Origin: Lobosporangium transversale
Lineage: Eukaryota; Mortierellomycota; Mortierellomycetes; Mortierellales; Mortierellaceae
Direction: 5' to 3'
NCBI RefSeq assembly: GCF_002105155.1
Contig: NW_019028981.1
Coordinates: forward strand, 1,466,501 to 1,530,500
Length of the DNA stretch: 64,000 bases
Shown: positions 1 to 10,367 of the stretch, piece after piece
How the letters are laid out: each line of letters begins with the position of its first letter
Numbering within the stretch: the first letter of the stretch is position 1
Notes under the pieces: generated by a model
Seen by the model: only the letters and a program-made list of their open reading frames with translations
Told to the model about the DNA's origin: nothing
Database searches by the model: none
Program-made: the position numbers and the translations under genes

Positions 1-7
1 CAAGACA

Positions 8-79
8 AGCAAAGTCGCCCAGAGGAAGAGCGCTGGGCTCATAACCCAGAGGTCGGTGGATCGAAACCACCCTTTGCTA
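8..79 (+). tRNA. Initiator tRNA-Met (CAT)
   Basis: A full cloverleaf without intron is visible. Acceptor stem 8-14 pairs with 72-78, anticodon stem 33-37 pairs with 45-49, and the T stem 55-59 pairs with 67-71. The anticodon CAT lies at 40-42. It is the initiator and not the elongator tRNA because the acceptor stem starts with an A-T pair, the anticodon stem carries three G-C pairs next to the loop (GGG/CCC), and the T loop reads ATCGAAA, all known hallmarks of eukaryotic initiator tRNA. A run of four T at 84-87 can serve as the RNA polymerase III terminator. Confidence 0.96.
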
Positions 80-123
80 CAACTTTTGCATGCCATGATT
101 CATTTTTGGCACAAAAGAAAGAT

Positions 124-710
124 GGATTAATCTATTTGGCAGCCCATACCAAATATAGTAATTTTTGCCTCTATTTGGCAGCCTACTTCTGGGGGCTGCC
201 ACTTAACTTCGCACTCTTGGGTGGCAGCTGGGCTGCCAAATACATTACTTTTTTTTTTTTTTTTTTTTTGATAAACAGGGTCATAACATCAGTGGTAAAA
301 CAAGCAGCGTTCTGTGGATACATTGCCTTGCACAGCTAATGCCGCCGGAGGTACTAAGGGCAGCGGCGATGACATCTTCACAAAACAGCCTTCAATGTAC
401 ACGGTTAGGGAATGGTTTATTGAAGACGTCTAGGTAGTAGGTGAGACGCGTTTGCTCCGAGCGAAAACCTCTCATAGGCATTGATCTCCAAATGGCACCT
501 CCAAAACTGTATGAGCGACCTACTTGAAAAAAAAAAAAAAAAAAAAAAAAAATAAATAGTTAGAGGCCAAATAGCCCTGGGTAGGCTGCCAAGTAAATAA
601 TGAATGTTATTTGGCAACTGGGCTGCCAAAGAGAGTCTTGAAAGTTGATTATATTTGGCAATGGGCTGCCAAATAATATTTAGCAACTAGGCTGCCAAAT
701 AGATTAATCC
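124..710. mobile_element. 587-bp non-autonomous TIR element with 9-bp target duplication
   Basis: A perfect 21-bp terminal inverted repeat lies at 124-144 and 690-710 (it begins GGATTAATCTATTTGGCAGC). It is flanked by a perfect 9-bp direct repeat AAGAAAGAT at 115-123 and 711-719, which is what a target-site duplication looks like. Subterminal regions repeat the motif TTTGGCA...TGCCAAA several times as short hairpins (for example about 169-240 and 609-700). T and A homopolymer runs sit inside at about 249-270 and 528-551. No transposase is encoded. A 9-bp duplication fits Mutator-like elements, but the superfamily is an inference. The element sits between the tRNA gene and the 3' end of SFT2. 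Confidence 0.88.
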
Positions 711-915
711 AAGAAAGATCGATTTTTAGAAGGGATATTCATAGGGATATCAAAGCAGTCAGGCCTCCTTCTGTCTTGTCTGACCATATTACCCTTGAAC
801 AAAGGAATAGATAGGTATTTTATTTATAGATTGATTCATTGATTCATGAATATATATTATATTCCTTAATGGTAAAAATTTGCAGGTTCTTTCTTTGCTC
901 GATTTTATTTTTTTT

Positions 916-1922
916 TTAAACAGGAAGAAGGTTTCCAGCCATGCGTGATCCTAGTCGAATGGATCCTGATGAGAAGGGAGAGTATGAAGTAAAGTAGTAG
1001 AGTAATGCAAGAATCTCAATCACCGTCCCGATGATAGTCAGAATATAGCTGTTTAACTATTTGGAGATGGAACAGAAAACATATTATAAAGTGTCAATCG
1101 TTGATCATATTCTATGAATACGCCAATAACGGATATACAAGGACAGACAAAAAAAAAAAAAAGTCGGTTGTGCCGTGGTCCTACCACAAGACTGGAATAC
1201 AATACAAAGATCATCGATCCGACATATGCGCCGGTGAAGGGCAGTCTTTCTCTGGAAATCAATGCCTTGAAATGTGTCGCAGGTCCTTTCAAGAGTGCGA
1301 AACTATGAATAAGGCCCCATAAAAAACACGTCATCAGTACAATCTTATTGGATCAAATAAATTAAGGAAAAGAACAATAGAGATGACCTACCTGCACATG
1401 AGAAGAATACTTCCTAGTGTGAAGCTGGTTGCAAATTTGCTTGGCTTGAGAAGAAGCAAGGGCAGACCTACAAAGAATGCAATCATGAAACATGCCACTC
1501 CACCTGCTACACAGATCGCAAATCCTGCCATGCGCTACAGGTACAATTAGTAAGAAAAAAAAAAAAGAGATTCAAGTCAATTTATAAACAACTCTCTAGT
1601 CCTTTGATGATTTAAAAAGCAAGCTTGCGTGTAATTATCATTGGAATTAAATGGTGGGCAAGCACATCAATAGATCCTCTTATCTTATTACCTGGAACCA
1701 TGACAGGCCCAGCCAATCTTCCTCTTGTTGTGGTGTCCCTCCTAGAGAAACAGGGACATATCCCGAAACTTGGTTCCTAACGCCTCCAAACCAGTCCGAT
1801 GCTCTGCTTAATGCACCACCACCACTGCCGCTGGATGCACTATTATCTGCTGCAGCAACTCCTCCTCGAGCTCCAAAGTTTTTGAATGCATTTCTGAAAT
1901 TGGATTCTGCGTTACTAGACAT
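916..1922 (-). CDS. SFT2: SFT2/Got1-type vesicle transport membrane protein, 4 exons
   Basis: Exons, in coding order: 1922-1692, 1534-1392, 1302-1185, 1056-916; the phases join into a 210-residue protein. The N-terminus is Ser/Gly/Ala-rich and cytosolic, followed by EEDWLGLSWFQ, the entry to a block of four hydrophobic segments. The conserved loop after the second one (SFALLKGPATHFK) and the last helix followed by YYFTSYSPFSSGS match the Sft2 family. Sft2 proteins are Golgi tetraspanners that help fusion of endosome-derived vesicles with the late Golgi. The family usually has about 160-215 residues, so the length fits. The last exon overlaps an open antisense frame that I rejected as a gene. 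The start at 1922 is the first ATG of the conserved frame. Confidence 0.85.
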
Positions 1923-3572
1923 GACTTGCGTAGGTCTTTATTATGTAAGAATCAGTATCAAAAGTATTGGCTTTGTTATTATTGTTATTCCTTGGCGTTT
2001 GTAGTCCCCGTCCTTGTGCTTTAAGCTCTGAGTTTTTTATTTTTTTTTTGGTATAAACTTAAAAAGAATGAGGCAACATGAAAGGAAAGAAAAGAAAGAT
2101 GGTGATGTCAATGCGTGTCAATGACAATGTAAACGCATTTTCATCACGTGGAATTTGACACTCTCTGTCTTGGCATTTTGACATGTACAGCAATCTACAA
2201 TATAAATGTACATGATATTGGTACCCAGTTTCTATTGAGTGCTGGGCTCAATAGATTTGCTTAAAAGAACGATTGGAAGCGTTGTGAGAGCCTTCAAGCT
2301 CAGGCACATGAACATACTCTTGTGCTCTCTAAGCTCTTCCGCAAAAGGAAAATATGATCCAGCTCGCGACCAGAAAGGGCTAGCTGGCTCAAGTACGCAA
2401 TTGTAGAACGGACACAAATTATAGATTGATCAGATAGAGAATTAGGTAGGATATACCCGGGCGTTTTGATGTTCAGGGCTATACCTACAAAAACCGCTCA
2501 TTGTTTTTAGCAGCAGTAGTATGTTAATTATTAGGACCAAGGATGCCACACAATCATATATACATCCCTGCCCTCGAATGCTGTCAGTGCGTGATGTGGA
2601 GCATTCAAATATAAAACTGATCACCTGATTTTATTGATAGGAAGTCGAAGCAGAAGCCTAGAGTCGCTTAAAGAGTAATTCTCACTATAGCATTGCTGTA
2701 ATGATACGATGGGGATCATAGACGGATCTAACACATCTAGAGCGCTTTGTAAAGAAACCATCTGCTTTGTAGCCACTGTTTTTTAGAATATTGCGTAGGC
2801 TAATTTTTCCTTGCTATTAGCATTATGTGGTATTATAGTTAACGCCGGTTTGGGCCAGATGGACGGAAGTAGCTCGGTCTTGCTTTCTTTCTCTAATGTG
2901 CCCCTCATCATCCATCCACCACCACTACTCTAAGATTTGGGGGCAATTGCGTTCGAATGTGGCATATAATCAAAGGGAATGGTAGGCCAATGTTAATATC
3001 ACTTGAAGCCGAGCATAAAACAGACAGTTCCCCATGTGGAAAATGTGTCTTCTGCGCGTTTGATGTAAGGAATGCAGAAACCATTAAAGATGAGACAAAG
3101 ATGAGAACTTCGCAATACAAATCAAATGATGAAGCCGCCGCAAACCATGTTCTAGAATTTCAATCCCTGCAACTAGTGGGCCGTCATACAATCAACTTTG
3201 AGGCTATAGAGCGGATAGCTGGCTGTGAAGACGATAATAGGGGCAATGAAGTAGTGCCGCCTTTTTTTTTTTTTTTTTTAATTTTTTGTTGTCATTTATA
3301 CTACCCATACTGCCTCACTCCTTTGTTGCTTGTGAGCGTTTGGTGGCCGCGCTTTAACGGGAGTAGAGACGATCATCTATCAATGTCCCAATAATATCTT
3401 TTGGGTATAATAAAGTAAATTGAAATGTTGGTGGCGCGAAACGCCGCCGCGTTTGTCTGTTCAACCTTAATTTAGTGGCGTGCGCCTTCAATTAGACAGT
3501 CTCTCCTCTGTTACTGTGTTCATTCTCCTCTTTATTCTCATTCAAATCCCATTTTCCTTTTTTCTTTTTGTC
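1923..3572. other. Intergenic region between SFT2 and the AlkB-like gene
   Basis: The two genes are divergent, so this 1.65-kb stretch holds both promoters. I see no recognisable gene. Open frames at about 2232-2624 (-) and 2957-3270 (+) have no family resemblance and no splice structure. A T run lies at 3262-3279, and an E2F-type site at 3432-3441 (listed separately). Confidence 0.5.
3432..3441. promoter_or_regulatory. E2F/DP-like site upstream of the AlkB-like gene
   Basis: TGGCGCGAAA lies about 130 bp before the start codon; its reverse complement TTTCGCGCCA fits the E2F consensus TTTSGCGC. Early-diverging fungi are known to use E2F-like factors, so G1/S or replication-linked expression of this DNA-repair gene is plausible. 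One site is weak evidence. Confidence 0.35.
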
Positions 3573-5130
3573 ATGGCATGCAACACTAGCGATTCTGGTT
3601 CCACAAGTTGCAATGGCGGCGTTGATAATAATAATGGCCGTGACTTCAAAATAGCCATGCTCTTTTCCATATTCGAGTCTACACCTGAACATATTCTGCA
3701 CAGAGCGTTGGCAGACGCTAACAATGACCTCGAGCAGGCTATCTTAATCCTCAGCAGTAATAGTAACAGCCATGATTGCATCGATGGTTCTTGCTCTCCC
3801 TCCTCATCCCCATCCTCTGCCTTGCCTGTAGAGAACGACCTTGTCAATGTCGCACATGCCAGTAATAATAGTAACAATAGTGGTAGTAGTCATACTTTTA
3901 GTAGAAGCAGCAGCAAGGATGTCCTACCCCCCAAGAATAAGAAACAAAAACTGATCCAGCCGCGGTTATCGACTTTTCTCCCATCCAATGGGCCTACTTT
4001 ACTCTTCCGTTCAGAACCTAAGGACTTGACTGATCAGAAGAGCTCCGACGCTAACAATATGCCTCTTACGTCCATTAACGATCGCCTACGCTGGAAAGAA
4101 AAACCATATGATCCAACGTCGCCTTCTCCCCCTTCAGCCACGAACTCTTCTACAATGCTTTCTTCCTCTTCTTCCTCCTCCTCCGGTCCTTCTACTCGGA
4201 AGTCAGCTCCGAAACCTCTAATTTTATATAGTCCTGAAGATGTTGAACGACATTGTCCTTGTACTTTGGTTTTTAACGTCCTGTCTAAAGACCTGGCTAC
4301 GCGGCTATTACAGGCTATGTTAATTGATTCTGAAACTTGGGATCGAAATCGATGGTGGTTCTTCGAACGGATGGTGGAATCGCCCCACAAGAGATCTTAT
4401 TTTGCAGAACACGATGATGATATGGAGGAAATCGCTGGTTGGACGTATAATGGGCAGAAACAGGAGCCACCCCGGCGGTTCCTGAAGGAGATGGAGGAAG
4501 CCAAGCTGGTGATCCGCAAGATAGTAAATGACCTACGTAAGACTAGGGCAATGTAAGTGAAAAAAGATTAAGCTTGTTGCTCAATAATATATAAGTGTTT
4601 TTTTTTTTTTTTTTTTTTTTCCCTTATTTCTTATTTGTTTTTTAACTCTTTCAGACACCCTTATGAAGTCCAGGGGGATTGGAACTGCAATGTTGCTGCG
4701 GCCAATTATTATGCACATTCCAAAGAATCTGTAGGCTGGCATGCCGACAAGCTTACTTACTTGGGTCCACGTCCAACGATTGGCTCTTTGACCCTGGGAG
4801 CAACCCGATTCTTTCGGGTCCGTAAGATGGTGCCAGACGTCAGGAATCCTGATACAGCAGGTCAATTAATCAGCATCGCATTGCCTCACAATAGTCTCTG
4901 TATTATGTGGCCACCCATGGTAATCAGAAATAAAGAAGGAATAGAAGGAAAAAGTTTTTTTTTTTTTGAATTATTCATTCATCCTATCATTCCTCTTACC
5001 CTCCATAGCAAGAAGAATGGAAGCATGAAGTCCCACCGCAAGCGAGAGTGACACCTCACCCTATTAGGTACAGGTTTACTGCTTTACTGAGATGGTTACT
5101 TGTTGAAAAAAAAAGATATAAAATTCATCC

Positions 5131-5164
<34 letters not shown>

Positions 5165-5778
5165 TTAGTGGAACAGCGCGTATTAATATTACGTTCCGTC
5201 TTCGTCGAGAAGGATTCTCGCCTGCAGACACACCAGTCTGCAAATGTGGGATAGCGATGGTGTTGAGATGCGTGTTCAAGAACAAGGCCAACTATGGTCG
5301 GTATTTTTACATGTGCTATGCATCAGGATCTCAAGAAGGCCGAACCTGCGGAGCGTTTCAATGGGTTGATATGGAAGAAAAACTTGGACTTGTCAAAAAA
5401 TACAGCACGTCTCTTTCGAATTCATCCAGTCCATCCAGTCCATCCAGCCTTCCTTGCCTGCCCAGCCCATCAAACACATGTACATCAATAACACCACCAT
5501 CAACATCAATATCATCTACAACAGCTTCTACAACAGTAGCAGTAACAGTAGAAACCACACTCGAGTCAGCAGGAAAGCCTGAGGCTGTTAACTCAAATGA
5601 AAAGAAACTTTCAATGTCTCAACCAGCTATTTGTGATATGTCCAAAGTAAAAGACCAAATTGAAGACAAAGAACAAGATCAAGCCCTCGATCTGGCAAAC
5701 GAACTAGACGACGCAGATTTAGTGGACTTGGCAGACCTATCATTCGAGGGGATCAGTGAAAGCGATTTTGCCGAATAA
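3573..5778 (+). CDS. CUE-AlkB (2OG-Fe(II) dioxygenase)-GRF zinc finger protein
   Basis: Exons 3573-4552, 4655-4919, 5009-5067, 5169-5778 give 637 residues. Order: a CUE-like ubiquitin-binding segment (about 20-65), a Ser/Asn-rich linker, an AlkB domain (about 225-450) and a GRF zinc finger (about 459-503, CxC...C...C with GRYFYMC and CGAFQW). Iron ligands are visible as H356 and D358 (WHADK) and H421 (WKHEVP); 2-oxoglutarate-binding arginines lie in ITFRLR. The closest animal proteins are ALKBH2/ALKBH3, which oxidatively remove methyl groups from alkylated DNA or RNA. GRF fingers bind single-stranded nucleic acid and CUE domains bind ubiquitin, so recruitment to damaged chromatin is inferred. 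An upstream in-frame ATG at 3480 was rejected because it adds a hydrophobic leader that is probably 5' UTR. The C-terminal tail is low-complexity Ser/Thr and then acidic. Confidence 0.88.
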
Positions 5779-6076
5779 AAAAGATCTTCTAATCGCTAAG
5801 TATGTCGAGTGGCTCAAAGCTTTTGGATTATTTTCGTTAAATGTTCCTCTTTTACTATTATAAAAGTCCTATCCGAAGAGTGATCATTACCAGCAACATT
5901 CAGCATCCACATACAAAAGCAAACAAAAAAATAAAATAAGATAAAAAATAATAATAATATAATGTGTGCATGATATGATACTGCGGGCTTGCTATTGACT
6001 GTAGCTAATGAATTGGTAATTGTCGGATTATCGCTTCTCTCAATCTCTTGTCCTTTTTTTTCTTTTTTTTTTATCA

Positions 6077-7866
6077 CTAAGCTGAGGCTTGCGCCTGAGC
6101 TTGAGTCTCCTGTCTGAACTGAGCCATGCGTGCCTCCAGCTCGGGACGGAAGTGACGGATCAAGCCCTGGACAGGCCAGGCAGCGGCATCTCCCAATGCA
6201 CAGATTGTATGTCCTTCAATCTCACGCGACAACTCCTCAATCATATCAATTTCTCTAGGTCTAGCCAAACCAGCCTCAAACCGTGTCATCATATTGGCCA
6301 ACCACGATGTTCCTTCACGGCAGGGAGTGCACTGTCCACAGGACTCGTGTTTATAAAAAGCAGAAAGCCTTGAGATGGCCTGGACAATATCAGTCGACTT
6401 ATCCATGACAATGACGGCTGCAGTTCCTAATCCAGACTGAACATCACGCAAAGCATCGAAATCCATCAAGACATCGTCGCAAATTTCACGAGGAAGAACA
6501 GGGACTGAGGAGCCTCCAGGAATGATGCCCAACAAGTTATCCCATCCTCCCTTGACACCTCCACAGTGCCTGTCGATCAGCTCCTTAAGTGGGATCGACA
6601 TTTCTTCCTCAACTGTGCAAGGGTTGTTGACATGTCCTGAGATACAGAAAAGTTTGGTGCCAGAGTTACGAGGGCGACCGAATCCTGCAAACCATTTACC
6701 TCCGCGTCTCAAGATGGTGGGGGCGACAGCAACAGTTTCGACATTGGCAACGGTAGTGGGGCAGCCAAACAAACCGACATCGGCAGGAAATGGAGGCTTC
6801 AGACGAGGCTTACCAGCCTTACCCTCGATTGATTCAATCAATGCGGTCTCCTCTCCACAAATGTAAGCTCCTCCGCCACGGTGGATATAGATGTCAAAGT
6901 CGTATCCAGATCCGCAGGCGTTCTTTCCAATGAGACCGTTCTTGTAAGCTTCATCAATAGCAATCTGGAGATTAGATGCCTCGTTGTAGAACTCTCCACG
7001 AATATAAATGTAGGCTTTTTTTTTATTTTTTTATTTTTTTTATTTTTTTATAAAAAAGGTAAAGATTTTAGTAAGCATAAAATTGTGATTCACTTCAAAT
7101 CGAAACGAGTTAGTGAAGTGTTAAGCTTGAAAACATCGAAAACAAAAATAAGAAAAATTTATTTACCAGCATTAGCATTCATAGCACGGCCAGCAACCAA
7201 GCATCCCTCAACCAATTTATGGGGATCACCGCGCATGATCTCGCGATCCTTGCAGGTACCGGGTTCTCCCTCGTCAGCGTTCACGACCAAGTAGCGAGGA
7301 CTAGAGTGATCCATTGTTGATAAAAAACGAGAAAAAAGAAAGGTATTGTGTTAGTTCCACAGCTTTCTTCTTGTGGAAAACTTTGTCTCCAACGTACGCA
7401 CCCTGTTTCCTGCATTATTTTCCTCAGTATGGTTTTTTGTCGATCTGATCAACCAGCCACGACAGTACAACAGTATAGCAAGGGGAGTAGAGTAAGCAGA
7501 GATAAAGTTATAAAAAAAGGACTTACCGGCCATCCGAGGGCTTGTTCATGAAGCTCCATTTGAGTCCAGATGGGAAACCGGCGCCTCCACGTCCACGAAG
7601 ACCAGATTCCTTCATCTCGTTCAAGATCCAATCGTGACCTTTCAACAAGATTTCCTTGGTCTTGTACCAGTCACCACGCTTCAATGCGCCCTTGAGCCTA
7701 AAGTCGTGACGGCTATAGATGTTTGTGAAAATACGGTCCTCATCTGAAAGGTTACCGAAGGTTGTACGAGCAGGAGGGATCGCAGGGTTGACAGGGGCTG
7801 CAGTAGCGAATGCTCGGATCGCAGTCTTTGCAGCTAAAGAAGAAGAGCGTGTGCTGGTCAAAAGGG
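6077..7866 (-). CDS. NDUFV1: NADH:ubiquinone oxidoreductase 51-kDa subunit (complex I), first exon unresolved
   Basis: Three exons are clear: 7866-7527, 7300-7167 and 7014-6077. The protein is the flavoprotein subunit of mitochondrial complex I, binding NADH, FMN and iron-sulfur cluster N3 in the matrix arm. Seen: the glycine-rich FMN/NADH segment ([13 protein letters not shown]), [28 protein letters not shown], the cluster-binding [10 protein letters not shown] and the later cysteine in HTICALGD. The N-terminal part is rich in Ser, Thr, Arg and Ala and looks like a mitochondrial presequence. The acceptor before 7866 requires an upstream exon ending in phase 1. Candidates (ATG at 8100, or around 8680-8650) do not give a convincing donor, so the first few residues are left open. 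Confidence 0.93.
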
Positions 7867-10203
7867 CTATATAAAAATATATCATATAATAGAGTCGTAA
7901 TTAGAAGCTTGTATAGTCATTAGGAAAAAAAAAAAGTATTCACTGAACTATATTCCGAAATCCATATATTCTGGTTGATCCAAGATTCAACAAAAGATTG
8001 CAGACACATAGATTGCAAATGAATTTCTGAAATATGTGAAGATAGGAATATTGTATACAGGTGTATGTGTTATAACTATTGCTACAATCCTGCGCAGCAT
8101 TGTAAAGTTGGATCCGGAATAGATTTCCGAGATATTTTTGAAATCTGTGGAGCGTTTCGAAGTATTCCCAGGTGGGTCATGATAGTTATGAACAAAGATG
8201 ATGGAGGGTCTTTTTTTTTTTTTTCTTCTTCCCAATTTACCCTTTGTTGATTGCAACATGGCCATGATGGATGTGATTGTCAATGAGCTTGTGTTTAAGA
8301 GAGTAAAAGAAGTGGAGAGGTTTGATGTAAATGTCGGATCGGACAGAAATGTCCGAGCTGTACTGAAGAGTGCACGTGATGTCGACGTCACTATAGAACC
8401 CTTAATAAAGGCCCATACAGACGCGTCGCGCGACCAATTTGGTATAGGATCTGTTGTATTGCAGGTATTTACTTCAAGGGTATTTAATGATAACAACGCT
8501 CTCCATGTCTCTCCACTTTGCAGCCCTTTATTTTGTTTTTGGGGTTTTTTGAGGCAGATGTCATGTGTATATTAATGTTCTAAAGTTGGCTTTTTTTTTA
8601 TACCAGTCCGACAAAGCAGAGAGGTGACGGTATGTCGCTTTTGAGTGTAACATTGATCTTGTCATGGATGGACCCTTCCCAAACATTTATCTGTTCAGCA
8701 CGGACGGATGATGACAACTTTAGTAGATCTGTGCTATAGGGAATAAAAGAGAAGTAAAACTGGGAAAATACAAACGAAAGAATCCCTTCCCATGTTGTTG
8801 CTATTTATTGTTGTGCATCTGCAGGACTATGCACAGTCATATTCGCCTCCTTGTGTTACAGCTGATCATTTCATGACCAAGAAACAGGGGACTGGACGAT
8901 GTCCCCGCTGCAGTATATGCAAACTTTTCTAGACTAAAGAAAATGTTCATTCCTCTCTTCCCAGCGCTGTTTGTATCATGTTCTGTCCTGCTGAGTTTTT
9001 CTTTTTTTACTTTTCTTGCTGAAATGTATGCACAGAATGCACAGAGAATTATATTTTTGCACAATGCATTACTTTTCTGTTTCCTTTCCGCTGTTGATCC
9101 AAGAGTAAGGATTGGAGCACAAGGATTGGCAACAGGACGAATTGTGTGGAATTGACTGGGTAGGCCAGCGGGAAGAATAAAGAAGAAACCATCCGTAGAC
9201 ATGCATCCAACATGAGACACCTAAATAGTATGAAATGTATACCTAGAAATGATGATGCCGATGACGAAGAAGATTACTTTTGTCCTTTTTTTCCCGAGAA
9301 GAGTTGCTATCATATGGCTAGTTCTCCCTTATCGATGCAGGACAAAAGCCATGTATTTTAATTCGTTTTCAGCTGTGCGATGTAAGATACTGGAGTAGGG
9401 GCTACTATCTTATGCGGGCAGGATGTTGTAGTCATGTTAGTTCTAGTTGAGCTTGAACTAAATCGCTGTAAAACAGTAAATCGGTCAATCAGATTATGGT
9501 GACCACAAAGACCCCTTTATTTCGCTCTCTCTCTTTTTCTTTCTTCCTTTCCTTTCATTTTTTTATTCCTTCATTCCATCAGTTTCCACATTCACAACAA
9601 CAAAACTCTTCTTTATACCACCCACTCATATACACACTTGCATCTTGAATACACTTTTCTTTATTTTTTATTTTATTTTATTTTCCCTTTTACTCAAAGC
9701 AACTATTCGATTTTTTTCTTCTTTTTCTTTGATATTTGTTGGGTAGGATATTAATATCAAGCTTCTACTTCCCTTACATCAAACGGCTATTCATAACAAG
9801 GCTCGGCTCGACTTGTCCTTGAGATCTCCTCTCTATTCACTCTCTCACTCACTCAATCAATTAATCACTTACTCACTCACACACTCTTTTGTACACTTTT
9901 ACACACACTCCTTCTTTTGTGTCGAGTACTTAGTCAGTTTCTGTCTGGACTCTTTGTAAACAAAAAGAATAGTAACAGCATTCAATTACAGGAGTATCCA
10001 CTCCTTCCCTTTCTTCCTTGTTATTCTTTTCCAAGAGTTGGTCATGGCAATGGCATGAATTGAATAAAAGAAATCACCGCTCTTATTCATAACTTCAGTT
10101 GAATTCAGAACGACCTCTTTACACTCATCATTCTCGTACAATCCTATTGTCTCTGTTGTTTATTATTTATTTCTGTCAACCCCACCATACCGTCGCGGTA
10201 TTG

Positions 10204-10235
<32 letters not shown>

Positions 10236-10367
10236 TTTGTTCAATCAGCTAATTTTTTATTCAATTGCCTTCATAATTATCTATATCAGCTCTTTCCTTT
10301 CTTCCTTTGAAAAAAGTCTGGCCTCCCTTTTCCTTCTTTTAACGAGCGTTTAATATCTACAGCAGCC
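7867..10367. other. Spacer between NDUFV1 and nudE; probable promoter and 5' UTR DNA
   Basis: This should contain the unresolved first exon of NDUFV1. A stretch at about 8250-8480 is open on both strands but resembles no family I know. From about 9520 to 10360 the + strand is strongly pyrimidine-rich, as expected for the leader of the downstream nudE gene, with a T run at 10205-10234. I see no further gene. Confidence 0.45.

Noticed and set aside
924-997. + strand terminal exon candidate (RRFPAMRDPSRMDP...) after an AG
   Set aside because: The opposite strand carries the last exon of SFT2, whose helix and tail fit the family and the phase; the + frame is its shadow.
2957-3394. 145-codon + strand open frame
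   Set aside because: It ends in a T run coding for polyphenylalanine, has no splice structure or known motif, and lies in promoter DNA.
8089-8100. ATG CTG CGC AGG as first exon of NDUFV1
   Set aside because: All nearby GT donors leave phase 0, while the acceptor at 7867 needs phase 1; no clean model results.
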